Below are positions 9,659 to 23,218 of a stretch of DNA of 64,000 nt, in pieces. Both the position numbers and the translations under genes were made by a program. Position 1 is the stretch's first letter; each line of letters begins with the position of its first letter. The notes beneath the pieces are model-generated. The model saw only the letters and a program-made list of their open reading frames with translations. It ran no database searches and had not been told where the DNA came from. The stretch is from Citrus sinensis (Eukaryota; Streptophyta; Magnoliopsida; Sapindales; Rutaceae), in the NCBI RefSeq assembly GCF_022201045.2, contig NC_068557.1, positions 16,469,501-16,533,500 on the forward strand, written 5' to 3'.

Positions 9659-11343
9659 TGATTCTACGATAAATATAAATAAGTTGGAAACAATCAAGCT
9701 AACTGAGGAAAATTGATTCCCATTCCCTTGATTGACGATTTCAGGCTGCTCTTCCACAACTGCATGGCAAGGCAAGTTGTCTTTCCTTCACAAAATACTG
9801 AGAGCAATGACCTTCTTGGCAAATCTTCCCAATTAATTACTGAATTACACAGGTAAGATTTTTGCCTTGGAGGGTCTAGAGAATCCTTAACAATGTTACT
9901 GAATCCATGCTTTTCAATTCGATCTCTACTAAAACAGTTGGATGAATCAGCTTCAGTATTAAGTTGATCTAAGTTTATTATTTATCAATTCAAACAACTC
10001 AAAGCATTTGAAAAACACGACCTTTATTCCATCATCATATAAACGTGTATCGAGAGTTACAAAGCACAAGCCCACTGACACCAGCATGTCTAACAACACC
10101 ATCTCTACGTGTAAAATTGCAATGCATAACATTCACTTCATCCCCAATGCCACGCCACGTGTCAGCCATTGTGGTTACATAATCCAACAACTGACAGGAT
10201 TTGAGGCAGATTCATTTTCTCCACAATATAATATAAGTTACTTCTGCATGTTGCAGAATTTCATACTCCAGATTTTAGATACGATATCTGCCTACGTCGC
10301 TTAAAATAATGTGCATGCAATGCATTAGAAATTAGGGTTTTCAAATCTTAGCTTTCATCACTTTCTACTTATAAACCCCTTTATAAAATAATATATGTGA
10401 ACTCAATTAGAATTCAGAATGGTACCTTGCAAAGATTAAACAAAACTCATGAATATTCAAAGTTTGTTGGAGCTCTCAGACATATCCCAACCAGAATTTA
10501 ACAACATTTTATAACTACTGTGGCTCTATAAAAAAAATATTTATCCCAAGTCAACTCCTTAGACGTCGATGACTATATTCGGTAAGCCATGCACAAGTAG
10601 ATGCCCTAGAATTGCGACAAGTAATTTCATAGACTATGTAAGCACATATATAAAATTATGAACCAAAGGAACTAAAGATTATACGGCAACCACGTAATCG
10701 AGAAAATTGAGGATCATAATCTGCATGATCAGAATCATGAACCATTTTATTAATAACAATGTCGTCACGGTAAAAAAGATAAAAATAAAAAATAAAAAAT
10801 AAATTTCCAAATCCTTATCTCAATCTATAATTTATATTTAGATGATGAAATGTCTCGAGATACCAAACAAGGGGACAACCGATCAAGAGATTATGAGCTT
10901 GGTTTAATATAATCTCTTGTATTGTAAATATTATTAATCAGTAGAAACACTTATAGAAACAAATGTAAATCATTCATATGTAATACTGTGGTTTAGGGTA
11001 ATAATAATAAAAGCCATTGACACTAGTCGCATTTCTTGGATTGCACGTAGCCACGTACGATAAAAGAATAAAGGTGGAAATGTACCACAAGCAAGAAGCA
11101 AGGTGAAAGAAATAGTATTGTTGACATTATTAAATCAAATAAATTCGGTTGATAAATATAAAAGCTTTTGACGAGTGACTCAAATTGTTAGATAGAGTTG
11201 GATGAAACAAGCACCAGAATTTCAATGGACTTTGAATTGAGTTCTCAGTTTCCCCGTATCGAAAGATAGATGGCCCTTATATGTTTTTCCAGAAATAAAG
11301 CAATTGTCAAAGCAACACATCATCGTAGATCAGAGAGCAGAGG
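9659..11343. other. Intergenic spacer
   Basis: No gene recognised. A slightly less AT-rich patch at about 9720-9860 ends in CACAG followed by GTAAG and could be an exon relic, but no protein family was recognised. The rest is AT-rich with short ORFs only. Confidence 0.5.
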
Positions 11344-11613
11344 ATGGTTGACTTTGTTGTTGGAGGTAGAGAGGACACCTGGCGTTGCGTGCTACGTGGT
11401 GTGATTGCAGTGGTTAGAACTGTAATAACTGTTCCAGATTGGATCATTGGCTTCTATTTATGGAAAAGCACGTGTTCCCCGGAAGCTGACGCGCCTGAAT
11501 TAAAATACAGCATCGTTAAGACGTTCGATAAAATTGTAGAATCAGTATCATATGCTATAATCATTTTTGGCATCATTAAGTTTATAAATGCATGTGAATG
11601 TGAGAATATGTAA
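11344..11613 (+). CDS. Small hypothetical membrane-like protein
   Basis: An ATG-to-TAA frame of 89 residues in otherwise AT-rich spacer. The sequence has two hydrophobic stretches, around residues 15-40 (VLRGVIAVVRTVITVPDWII) and 70-83 (YAIIIFGIIKF), so it could be a small membrane protein. Local base composition is richer in G and C than the surroundings, which mildly favours a real gene or a gene relic. I do not recognise the family and see no clear promoter or intron. It may equally be a chance ORF. Confidence 0.3.
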   Translation: MVDFVVGGREDTWRCVLRGVIAVVRTVITVPDWIIGFYLWKSTCSPEADAPELKYSIVKTFDKIVESVSYAIIIFGIIKFINACECENM

Positions 11614-13513
11614 TATGTTAAAGATTTCTCAGATAAAATCCTAATTAAAAGTATGATTGGGATTGCTTTGAATGGTCAAATAATCACTTATTTGATATTT
11701 TAACATTCAAAAAAGTGTTTGCCAAATAAATAATAGTTTACTTACTTTAGTATTTGTTCAATATGTAATTTAATGACATTCTTACTTTGTTAAAGTGATG
11801 TTGTCCTCGTTAGAAAAGATATACACACACATATATAAAATGAAAGATGCCACTAAAATATTAAAGAATAAACATATTTTAACATATTAAAGTTTTATTT
11901 TATTGTTTAGCATATGGAAATTTGTGTTTTTTGTCTATTAATGACATCCTTATTTTAACAAAGTAATAATGTCCTCATTAAGTAAATTTTATTTCTTTTT
12001 ATAAATAACAAAATTGGTACATTTTAATCATTTTGTATGAATCCCATAATTTTAGGATTAATTTACCAAACATATATAACTAATTATTTTAGAAGTGATT
12101 GTCTAATAATCTAAATATATTAAACATGTTATGAAATTATTTTCAAAGTTGATTATTTCAAAATTTAATGTGGATGTGATTTCTTGAGAATCCATGCAAT
12201 CTCAAACATACCCAAACTATGTTATAAACCCATAATTAATCAGGCTCGTTATGCCAATGTCTGTGGAGAATTTCGGATCCTGATGTCGTTTTTAAGTAGA
12301 GCTGGTGATGACAGCTAAGATTGCAGATAATTTCAATTTTCAAAATTTGGGAGAAACGACATGAATCAAAAACAAGATTTGGGAAAAGTTTGTCCTACGT
12401 TACCGTCCAATCATTCTCATTTTGGAAGATTTGCGGTTAAAAGTCAACCCCAAGGGCATCACTTTTTTGGTCAACCCAATAGTGTGAATTCGCTACTTTT
12501 ATGATGAAGTTATGGCCTTTTGAGTCTCAAAAAATGGTTATATAACCAATCCATTAAAATATATATATATATTTTCAGATCGAAACTACAGATCTCATTT
12601 AAATAGAGGTGGGTAAAATTAAATCAATGTTTTAATCTTGAATTTTAAAAATTTAAATTTGAGTGGCCCTTCAAAGAAATATATATACTTAAAATCAATC
12701 AGTTAAATTCATAAGAGAATCATAATAATATTTTTATTTATAATTTTTTAATATCTACCTTCCCATAATTTAAACATGGATGATTAGCTAAAGAGAATTA
12801 AAAAAAAAATCACCTTAAATAGTCTCTCTCTTTTAAAACACCTTGGCTAGTACATGTATGTAGCCCTGCAATTTCATAACTCGTATTTAATTATAAATTT
12901 TCCCCAATGAAAGAATCTAATAGAAACATAACGATATCAAGTCATCTACACTACAGTACACGAGCTAATCGTAATAAACCCAGGCCGCAATTTATTTTAC
13001 GTTATTTGATGAGATATTTGGGCATAATTGACTTGTGAAATAACAAGATTAGAAAGAGAAACTGATAATAATTTTTTACAGAAAATCATTTTTATTTAAC
13101 ACAGGTGAACATTTCAGTAACGCGTGGCTTTCTAATTCTACACGTCCCTTCTTATATTATAAATAATTACAGTTATAAACCAAAAAAAATAAAATGCATG
13201 TACAGCAACTACAAATACGTATTAGACGCCCGCATTATTATTAATATTTTAATGGGGGAAAAAATGACATGCAGAGAAGAGGACACTTGTACATGAGGGT
13301 GAGGCCGGCGCCAAATACTTTTGACTTGAAAACAAATCTGGTGCTTTCTTTCTCAGCTGTATATATATAGATCGAGTTACCGTCCCCAATATCATCCACA
13401 AGTACACTTTTCTGTTTGATTTTCAGAGCCCACAATTACTTCTATAAAGTCTTTCACAAACTCCATTTTCGCGTACCATCTTTTGAGTCTCAAATTTAAT
13501 AATAATAAACAGA
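11614..13513. other. Spacer with an inverted-repeat element and the MYB promoter region
   Basis: At about 11651-12212 the two ends are imperfect inverted repeats (left GATTGGGATTGCTTTGAATG; right ends with GCAATCTCAAACATACCC), suggesting a degenerate non-autonomous transposon resembling the one at 46864-47108. A short TA run lies at about 12559-12571. The last 150 bases before the MYB start hold its likely core promoter. Confidence 0.5.
13360..13369 (+). promoter_or_regulatory. Likely TATA box of the MYB gene
   Basis: TATATATATA is followed by GATCGAG, about 150 bases before the ATG. Spacing would give a 5' UTR of roughly 115 bases. It is the best TATA candidate in the proximal region. Confidence 0.5.
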
Positions 13514-14775
13514 ATGGGAAGAGCTCCCTGCTGTGATAAAAATGGACTCAAAAAAGGTCCTTGGACTCCTGAGGAAGACCACAAGCTCATCAGCTATATC
13601 CAACTGCATGGACCTGGCAACTGGCGCAACCTCCCAAAGAACGCCGGTAAACTAAGCATTAATCTTTATTAATAATTTCACTATATATATCCCAAATGAT
13701 TTTTTTCTTTTTCTTCTTTTGTTTTCTGTTCTAATTAATTCTTTAATTCAATGGTCTAGGGCTTCAAAGATGCGGCAAGAGTTGCCGTCTCCGGTGGACT
13801 AATTACCTGAGACCTGATATCAAGAGAGGAAGATTTTCTTTTGAAGAAGAAGAAACGATAATTCAACTGCACAGTATTCTCGGAAACAAGTATGGCTCTA
13901 GCTTCTTATATTAATATTTCAAATCATCTATGTATAGTTGGTTAGCAAATTGAATTTGTTGGTTTTGGATATGAATTAGGTGGTCGGCTATTGCTGCTCG
14001 GCTGCCGGGACGTACCGACAATGAAATCAAGAACTACTGGAACACTCACATCAGAAAAAGGCTTCTTAGAAACGGAATTGATCCTGTGACTCACGCTCCT
14101 CGCCTCGATCTTCTTGATCTTTCCGCCATTCTCAGGTCGACTCTCTGCGGTTCATCGGCGTCACTTCTCAATATGTCAAGCCTTTTAGGCGGCAGCACTC
14201 ATCAGGCTCTTCTAAATCCTGAACTCTTGAGGCTTGCTTCCACACTCTTGTCACTCAAACAAGACAACCCGGAAATGCTTTTGCAGTATCTTCAGCAGAA
14301 CCAGCAGCTCTGCAATTCTCAAATGCAAAACCAGATCCCAACGATGTCGAATCTAAATCAGTTTCATCAAGCTCCGCTTTCTGACCAAAGTCCAACTTGC
14401 ACCACATCCGCTGCTGCTTGCACCTCACTTCCAGATCAATCACAACTCACGCAAGCTGACTTGGATGGTTTGTTATCAAACTTGACGAACTTCAACAGCC
14501 AAAATTTATCCCAAGAGAATCTGATACCTCCAAGCTTCGATGAAAATTTTGCTTCACAGCCGCTGCCGAATCAAATGTACAACCGCAGCTCCAATGGGAA
14601 TCAACATTTTCGCTTTGATTCTGTAATGTCGTCGACGCCATTATCAAGCCCGACTCCGTTGAATTCATCGTCTACATTCATCAACAGCAGCACCGAAGAT
14701 GAGAGGGAAAGCTACTGCAGTAGCTTGTTGAAGTTTGAAATTCCTGAGAGTTTGGATATTAATGATTTTATGTAA
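13514..14775 (+). CDS. R2R3-MYB transcription factor, subgroup 11 type (MYB41/74/102-like)
   Basis: Exons: 13514-13646, 13760-13889, 13980-14775, giving 352 residues. Exon sizes of 133 and 130 bp are the classic plant R2R3-MYB pattern, and all introns are GT-AG. R2 spans about residues 14-64 with the regularly spaced Trp residues ([24 protein letters not shown]). R3 spans about 65-118 ([30 protein letters not shown]). The bHLH-binding signature in R3 is absent. Behind R3, [20 protein letters not shown] and the [15 protein letters not shown] block are typical of subgroup 11, whose members act in cuticle/suberin formation and in salt, drought and wound responses (family knowledge). The C terminus is Gln/Ser/Asn-rich and acidic at the end, as in activation domains. 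Nuclear location is inferred. Confidence 0.93.
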
Positions 14776-17030
14776 ATTAATTATGTTTTTTTTTAATGCA
14801 TGAGAGTTGTAATAAACTATATCTGTGTTAATTAATTGGTTTTGTAGTTGTTGGTATACATATAAACGTATTTAAATATGGGATTCTTTTTGTTATTTTT
14901 TTTTAATCTCCTGCAGTTCCGAGCATTCCTTTAATTAATTGTGATGCATAATCTCGTTTTGATCCCACAGATGGAAAAGTGATGCTTCAGCTATGCATTA
15001 ATTAATTAATGATAATTTTCTGTGTTTTTTTTCCAAAACTGTGTAGATTCAGGTCCTTATTCATTTAGTGTTTGTCATGTGGGTTCGCATACTATCATAA
15101 TTAGTTAAAACATACATATGATAAAGAATAAAAAAAAAATTGTGCTGTAAGAGCAATTAAAACTTTTTTAGATCAAGGATCTTGACATGCTATTGTTAAC
15201 AGAAATTATTAAGACATTTATTGCCATCAGTTTCACTGAGCAAATAACATAGTGCATCAATAAGAACCCTAATGTAATATTGTATGAATCTGATAGAAAA
15301 TATAATAAGATGAAAAAAGTAGTTGTGATCTCTCTCTCTCTCTCTCTTTTTCCTTTAATGGGACATTTGCTTTTTCTAATTTTGTTTAATAATGATCAAT
15401 GGTCTAATTAATGGACAAAAATTGGCTTGGAATATATTCAATTTAATTTTGAAGGACCACAAAAAGGGACTTAATTAAATCTAGTGCTGAGTTGACCTAT
15501 GCTCAACTCTTCATAATTTTCTATCACAAATGCATGGATAACAATATTCAATTAAAATTTAATAATTCTGTTGAAGCTATGAGCATATATATGTAGGGGA
15601 CTGATCATTAATTTAGAAAAAAATAGTGTGCATTCTAAATTTTCTATAACCATTTTAATTTGTTTTCAAATATCAAATCACGCGGTCGATAACTTTTTAG
15701 TCCTTTAGACCAGAGTTCCACACGTTGTATAATTTGGAGGTGTTCCTATATGGCGGTGTATAAATTCTAAGCAACAGTACATTAATGTTAATATTGGATT
15801 TTATGAGATGAAGACATTTGCACCTAAGAATTAATTCTCATTAGATTTATTTTTTCATTAACTTTAAATAGAGGTCACTTGAGTTTAGCAATGAGAGACC
15901 ACTCTTCAGGGTGAAGGAAGTCCAAAAAATCCATTTGTTTATTAGATTAATTTCTCTTTAGTCAAATCAAAAGTACTGCATAAATTTGATTCATGAACAA
16001 AATCCAATCATATTTATTTTTTTTAACTACGCTAATCACATTTATTGAAAATCCTTAATTGGATTAATTTTAAGAAAACTCGTTATGGTCAATTTGATAA
16101 ACAACATATATATGATGCTATACCTCAACTTGTTCACCAAATGGCACAATTACTTCCATTATCAGAAGAAGAAGAAGAAGAAGAAGAAGAATAGTAATAG
16201 AGTATTCAACGAGGCAAGTATATATTGTCGGTGTTATGGTTACTTTAGATAATTGAAATATTATTTTGAACATAGACAGACCCAAACATGTACTAATTAA
16301 TAGCAAAGTAATTAACTTTTTATGGGCAGTTCACTTTGGTTACGCAAATTTATCATCATCATTTCGTCATTATCAAAATAATTTCTTCTTCTTCTTCTAT
16401 ATTAGTTACTTTCATTATAGTCGCCACCGCCCACCCAACAAATCAAAAGGAAATGTGAGCCACAAACAGCTTTTGCTGCGGAAGTGTTATCCATTATATC
16501 CTATAATTTCAAAGCACGAAAGTGTTTTGTTGTCCTTACATGCGTTAATAATAATAGCAAATAGCTGCTGAGTGTATTGAAAGAAATTGAGTAGTGGGAA
16601 TCTATATGCTTTTACATTGTACGTTTACAAAGACAAATTCATCACATGTCTATAAATATGAGGCTGCTTTTGTGGGGACTTGGCATTGTCTCTTACACTA
16701 ATACACTTTGGCCTTGGCCACCATATGCTAAAAGGGAACAATGAGCTTGACCACGATATACCAATTATTCATGGTCTTGGCCATGATTTCAAACAATGAG
16801 CTTTTAAATCAAAGAAAGAATGCTAAAAGGGAACGAGCCAAAGGGGGGAAAAAAATAAATAAAAGGGCTTTTAGGTTATTACGACTAGGATTGTGTCGGA
16901 ATCAGTCTTAATAAGCACAACGATGATTATGATGGGAGAAAATTAACTATAACATCGGAGCTTAGAAATCCTGCAGATATATATACTTATAATAAAATTA
17001 AAAAAATTATTGGAACAACTAAAATCAAGT
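14776..17030. other. Intergenic spacer with microsatellites
   Basis: No gene seen. A CT run lies at about 15330-15348, a GAA run at about 16163-16191 and a TTC run at about 16382-16399. These last two are mirror-complementary and 200 bp apart. Small ORFs across them are low-complexity. Confidence 0.7.
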
Positions 17031-17258
17031 CTATTATGATATAATTTACATTTCTATCCTCATAAATATTATGTGAAATTTGAGAAGGCAACTATTCTTA
17101 CCTAATTTTAAAATTAGGAGCAAATAAAGTCTCGTCATATGATGAGACTTTTCTATTATGATATAATCTAAATTTTTATCCTCACAATGAAATTTAAAGA
17201 GACAATTATTTCTATCTAATTCTAAAATTAAGAGGAGAATAAAGTGGCTTCGCTTGGT
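17031..17258. repeat. Diverged tandem duplication of about 110-120 bp
   Basis: Two adjacent units both begin with CTATTATGATATAAT and run through a segment with TATCCTCA, GAAATTT, ACTATT or AATTATT and AATTTTAAAATTAGGAG. Unit 1 is about 17031-17152 and unit 2 about 17153-17258. Between them lies a short hairpin, AGTCTCGTCATATGATGAGACT. Confidence 0.65.
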
Positions 17259-20200
17259 ATAGTTTTTCATTTAGAGCTTATTTAAGTACAACTTTTATTA
17301 GTATAATTTTTATAAGTAGAGTTTTTACACACAAAAAAAAAATTAATTATTTAGCTATCAATAAGAGATTTTATTAAAAATCATAAAATTAATTTAATAG
17401 ACAAGTTTTTTTTAAATTATGTTATGAAAAGAATAAAATGAGATTGTTTAATAAGAGAAAAATATTTTAGATATTTTAACATTTAAAAAAATTAATCTCT
17501 ACTCACAAAAAGTTTCAAATTTAAGTTTTTACTATTAAAGACAAAATAATTTATTTAATCTTCAAACAAATGCAAAAATTCTATACGAGTTTTAGGATTA
17601 AATAAATATTTATAATTATTAGATAAGTCATACTAAACAAGCTATTAGAATATATTTAAACTCAGGGTAAAACTATAGTATTATTGTAGTACCATACCAC
17701 AGTTGGATCCAGCCCACAATTATCACCATAATTAAATTTAATGGTTAGATTCAAATATGGTATGGTACAATATAATACCATAACTGGACCCATAAACTCA
17801 AACATTGAGGAAAATAAAGTTTCGGTATATGTTCAGACTCAAACCGACACACTCGAAGTGGGATACGTACAACGGTGCAAGTAACCCATTGGCATGTTTA
17901 CTTACAGGACTTTGCTAGCTTAAAATTGAGTACAGTACGTTTAGAAAACTTGGAACTTGCAATCGTCATCATATGTTATAACTTATAAAACAGCCTTTCC
18001 ATTCTACTCGTCGCAGTTATTTTTCTTCCATTTCAGATGCTCACGCCGCCGCCAGTCAAAAAACCTAAAAGAAGCTTTTATTTGGGAAATGCCAAAAGCC
18101 AAAAAGTGCCCAATTTCATATTTATGGACCACCAAACGGCGACGCATGTCAATGGATGATTGCTAGAGAGAGATTTACGAGTCCATTTTATATTAACTTA
18201 TTTATGAACCAAAATCCCACGTTTGTAAAGCTAATTGCTTGTACTGAACGTCAAGAAGATCATTTAATCTTCATCATTGCCCACGAGACTGCAACTAGAC
18301 CAGCAGCAGCACTATAGTCCTACAAAAAGAAGACACAAGGTATACGTTCAAAAGCAAGAGAAAACTCCCAGGCAAAACTTGGAAGTTGGAAATTATTGAT
18401 TGAAACCGAAGATGGAAAAGTTTAATGGAGTCTATTTTGGGTCAAAAAGCGCCATTTTTATTTATTTCCATTAGCTGTTAATTTCTTTATGGTTGGACAT
18501 GTATTTTGTGATGGCTTAATTATGAATTTTTCAGTTTCCAGGTCAAAATAGAAATAATGGGTGATCCGTAAATGAAGCAAGTGAAGTGATGGTGACATTC
18601 TCATTGCCTTACTCGGAAGCATTGAGACTTTCAGACTGATGCATTTTCAAAGCAAAATCAAATTTCTAGATGAAATTAATCAAAAGTCATGAGCGATGAC
18701 GTTCAAATCCACATTTTTTTTTATCTCATTAGACTCTTATTAGAATTTTAAATTTTATTTTGTATGCAATTAAAATTATTAAAAAGGATTTTTCCTCAAC
18801 TCCCTTTGTAAATTTACAGACTTGAAGTTCCATGAGAATCGAAGATATATTTAAAGGCAACCTTAATGAAGTTTCATGATATAAATTCGAAGTGATTCCT
18901 AGAATTAGATTTACAAATATATGTTAAAAAATAGATTTTTTTAACAAGAAAAATGGCTGAACAAAATTCAACCATGGGTAAAAAAATAAAAAAAATAAAA
19001 AATTATGTTCACAGTTGTTCTTTCACGTGTCTATTACTGCAAGCACCTAAAATTCATGTATTCGTGGTATGAGAAAGTTGATGCGAAAGGCTCTGAGGCT
19101 GACTTCAGAGTGAATTGAGGAGTAACTAATTCATGTATTTCTTGACTTTAATTTTAGTGCATATGTTCAATCTCCATGCATGGATAAATCTGCAAATTAC
19201 ATGCAGAGAAATGGAAGAAGAAGAAGTGAAGAAGTAGGGAGATGCTGGGTTAGAGTATTCTAAGATAAGACGCTGAAGGACAAATTGGAAATTATATGGG
19301 GTATGCAGAGAAATTAGATTAATTTAAAATTTTTAATAAATTTTTTAAAAATAGGGTCAGATGAGATAAATAGAGGAGGTTTTTGTTGTTGTTTGATTAT
19401 TTTTTTAATATAGTTTTTGTATACTAAATAAGTTATTTTGTCTCTATTAACTAGTAACTAAACTCAAATTTTGAACTTTTCAGAGTAGAGATTTAGAAAC
19501 TTTTCTAAAACATTAAAATATTTAAAATATCTTTTACTTATTTCATTATTCTCATAACATAATTTTAAAAATCTTCCATGTTTAAGTAATTTTAAAATTT
19601 TTAATAAAATTTCTTATTGACAACTAAATAATTAATTTTCTTTTATAAAAACTCTATTAACAATAACTCTACTTAAATAAATTTTACTTTAATAGTTATT
19701 CTAAATAGAACCTTAATACCACCGAGTAAAGTCATAACTTACTCCAATTTGAATTAAATAGCCCATGTTTCGGCCCATAACCCATACTAAAGCATATGTT
19801 AAATGGACTGCTACTAACTTGGGCCCGCCAATATAGTGCATTAAGCCGATTTTCAAAAATTACATTATATGTATCTTGAGTTTCACATCTCGTATTAAAT
19901 AAATTACTAAATGATTATATCATCTAAAGGAGTCTTAAAGGAGTACATCATCACTTAAAATCTAAACTTTTCTTTTGCTTTTTCTTCAAATTACATGCAT
20001 TGTTTCCTTTAACTTGAAAACAAAATGTTATTATCCTTTTCATGATTATTACTTTCACCCTTGTGCCCTTAGGCTTTTGAAAATTGCCTTTCCTTTCTCT
20101 TGAAATTTAGTAGCATTACGTAAGTAGTAGTGTTACTTGGATGTTAGGATCTCCTCTTCATAGGAATTAGTCTCTGTTGCCTTTCCAGTTTGATTCAAGA

Positions 20201-22014
20201 CCGTTTGGTATAAAGATGTTATAGTTTTTAAGCCATAGTTTCGATAGAAAAAAAAAAAAAAAAACAAAGTGTAACTATAAAATAAAAGTTGATAATGTAT
20301 AATAAATATGATTTTTAAATAATAATTTTTATAAAAAAATAGTAAATATATTGTAGGATTTTCACCATATAATTGTGAAAATCAAATTAACCTATCTTTT
20401 AAGTCATAGCAGTTGATGTTTACCAAACATTTAAGTGTTGGACCTGCCTATCCTCAATACTAAACAAGCCATTAGTAAATTGTACACTAACTATTATTTG
20501 TTGAGATTGCCTTCTTTAAAACTTTAGTGCAATTTGCAATGTAAATTTAATCATTAAGTAATTTATGATCGTGGATTAGGATTAATTAATCATATAAAAA
20601 ATCCAAACACCAAGTCAAAATATTTTTTTTTATAATGTTTACGAGATCCAAATGTTTCATATAGAATTATAAATCATTCGATAATGTTGTTTCCTTCTAG
20701 AGAACTTTTGAAAGTAATTTATAAACCCTAATGGAGCACATAATCGCACGAGTGTGTAGTTAGTTGATCCCAAAAGGATTTGCATCTATAATTAATCTAA
20801 GAAAAAGTGTCTCCAAAATAATATTTTTGCCTTCATTAATAATCCACATTCTCTTTTTTTTTTTTTAACATTTCAAAATTAAAAAAAAAAATTGAAAAGT
20901 TTGCTAGTTGCGTACATAATGAATTGGAGTGGTTGAAAGCAGCTGCTTTAATTTGTTTAATCTTGGCATGCCTTGAAAAGTTAGTAACTAAAGGAAAGCC
21001 ACTTTGATAACTTTCCTCCTATAATTTCTAAATTATTTTTACTTTGAGCATGATTGATGTCTTAACTTTGTCAAAATTATTTTGATAAAACGACCTGAAA
21101 ATTATTACTTATTCTTCTACTCTACCATAATACACACTTACCTGTGACTTCTCAATTCCTTCTTCTTCTTTTTTCCTTTTGGTTGCTGCAATTATGCAGA
21201 TGTTGAAGCTTTCAGTTTCAGCCTTAGGTTGTTACACTGTTCTTTTCATTCTTGGTGTGGACTCTTTTTGGAAAGATAAGACAGGAATTCATCATAAGTT
21301 AAAAAGACAACTTACATAAAGCCATAAATGATATTAACATGGACCACTCGCTTTCTTTCAGTTGTCTTATGGTAAAATTGCCTTTTTATTCAAAGTTATT
21401 TTCCCAAATAATTGATCAACTTTATCTTCCCAAATAATTGATCAACTTTGCCAGAAGATATATCAGCTCTTTCTGTTTTTTATTTTTTTTTGAAAAAACA
21501 CTGATGATAATACTGACAATCATGGTGCTATATTGGGGCTAAGGTACATGTAAACTTAAGATCCATCTTAAGGTGATTTTCAGTTAAACATAATGTATTA
21601 TTAAGTTAAAACATAAATTAATTTGTAAATATAACTAGAAAACAGAGAATGTAATAAAAGGATTTCTGATTAATGCAATGCAAAACTCTTCTCTTCCTCC
21701 CTACTCCTCTCTCTTGCTCTTGTGTCTCAGAAATTTTCTCATTCAACCCATTTCCTTGCTTAGAAAACCGCTCTCTCTTGTTTGTCTTGTTCTGTTTTGT
21801 ATGTTATAGTTTGATTTTCTTTCACTTTACAAGTTAGATATGTGATTTTCTTCCATGATAAAAGAATCGAGGGAATATCTTCTAGAGCTCAAATTGGATA
21901 TGTGCACTATGCACAACAATTATTGGTGTTGCACAAAATCGAGATCTTCAGTGTGAAAATATTATGATTTGATCAACTGATCATTGAAATATTAGATTAT
22001 CTATAAACTGGTCT
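17259..22014. other. Gene-poor spacer with dispersed repeats
   Basis: No convincing gene. The block at about 17270-17640 resembles, in inverted orientation, the block at about 19430-19700; both carry TTTTATAAAAACTCTATT-like and ATTAATTTTATGATTTTTAA-like pieces, so they look like two copies of one old repeat. A 27-bp duplication with CCCAAATAATTGATCAACTTT lies at about 21400-21450. At 21680-21830 a pyrimidine-rich patch might be a transcript leader but has no gene behind it. Confidence 0.5.
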
Positions 22015-22019
22015 TGTCC

Positions 22020-22610
22020 ATCTATGGGTCAGTTTGGTAATTACGCAGTTTTTAAAATAATTAATGTCAATTGTACTATAAAAATAATTAGTTGTGAAGA
22101 CAATTAGTTAAACGTTTAGTAAAATTTATTGTTAAAAGTGTTATGAGTTTTAAAAATAGTTGCATGTATTTAATAAATTTTATTGTTAACTTGTTGTAGG
22201 AATGTAAATGATTGAATTAGACATAATGTCAAATAAAATTTATTTACAAATTTATAAACATGTAAATAGAATAGTTTTTATCGTGTATATAAAATAATTG
22301 ATAATAGAAATAAAGATTTTTTATTATTTTTTTATTTTTTTATTTCAATATAATAATAATAATAATAATCCTTTAAATTTTGTTTCTTTATTAATAAGAA
22401 TAATCTCATATTTGTATAATACGTAGAAGAAAATAAATGGAAATATATTAAGTAGAAAATTGATTCTCAAAAATAAATTTTAAAAAATTACTTTTTTTCC
22501 TACTTTTTAAAATCTACTATAGAATGGAGTAATTTTTCTAAAAGTAATTTTTATAAAAAAATTACTAAATATTAAAATTACTTTTAAGCTTTCTAAAAAT
22601 AATCCCAAAT
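22020..22610 (+). mobile_element. Non-autonomous repeat element, copy 1
   Basis: The stretch starting CAGTTTGGTAATTACGCAGT matches the reverse complement of about 25425-26028 across most of its length, including GTTATGAGTTTTAAAAATAG and the segment with TGATTGAATTAGACATAATG. Internal parts are AT-rich with an AAT run. No ORF. The superfamily is not certain; the CAGTTTGG start is of hAT style. Confidence 0.6.
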
Positions 22611-22615
22611 AAACC

Positions 22616-23168
22616 TTAAATCTTATTGTAAAGTGACGTAATATGTTTTCATGTGTTTAAAAAATATGTTGTATCCTGTAAAAGAACTCTTTTTTTTTTT
22701 TAAATTATTTCTGTTGTAAATTTGTAATCCAAGAAGAAAGCAGCCGATATTGGATCCTCGCTCCAATAATTCAAAAAATGGGCAACAATAACAAAAGAAA
22801 AACTTTGGCAGCCGAAATGTCTGAAAAGTAGGCAAAGAAACTGGGGGTCTACAGGCTCATACTCACCAGTCACTACTGAGCTGTCACAATTTACAATTTA
22901 CAATTTCTTTTCAGGGCTAACCAAAGTGACCCGGCAATCGTACAAACATGGAAGATTTATCATGGGTCCGTTTACTCTCTAATTCACAACTCCATCGTTT
23001 ATTTGTTTTTTTTTTTAATTGAAAAAATAAACTTTTCAAGCTCAATTACCAATGTCTGTATAAAACATCACTCTCTCTTTTGATTTCCTTTCCATCCTTT
23101 CTCATTTTGATGCTCCATCGTCACTCCCTTCCTTTAATAATAAAAAAATTTGACTTAATAAGTAACTT

Positions 23169-23218
<50 letters not shown>

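Noticed and set aside
9720..9860. Possible exon ending in CACAG/GTAAG
   Set aside because: No family recognised, no continuing exon found and stops in two frames; noted only as a possible relic.
14086..14775. MYB C-terminal ORF starting at an internal Met
   Set aside because: The true protein starts at 13514 and is spliced; the internal Met lies after the DNA-binding domain.
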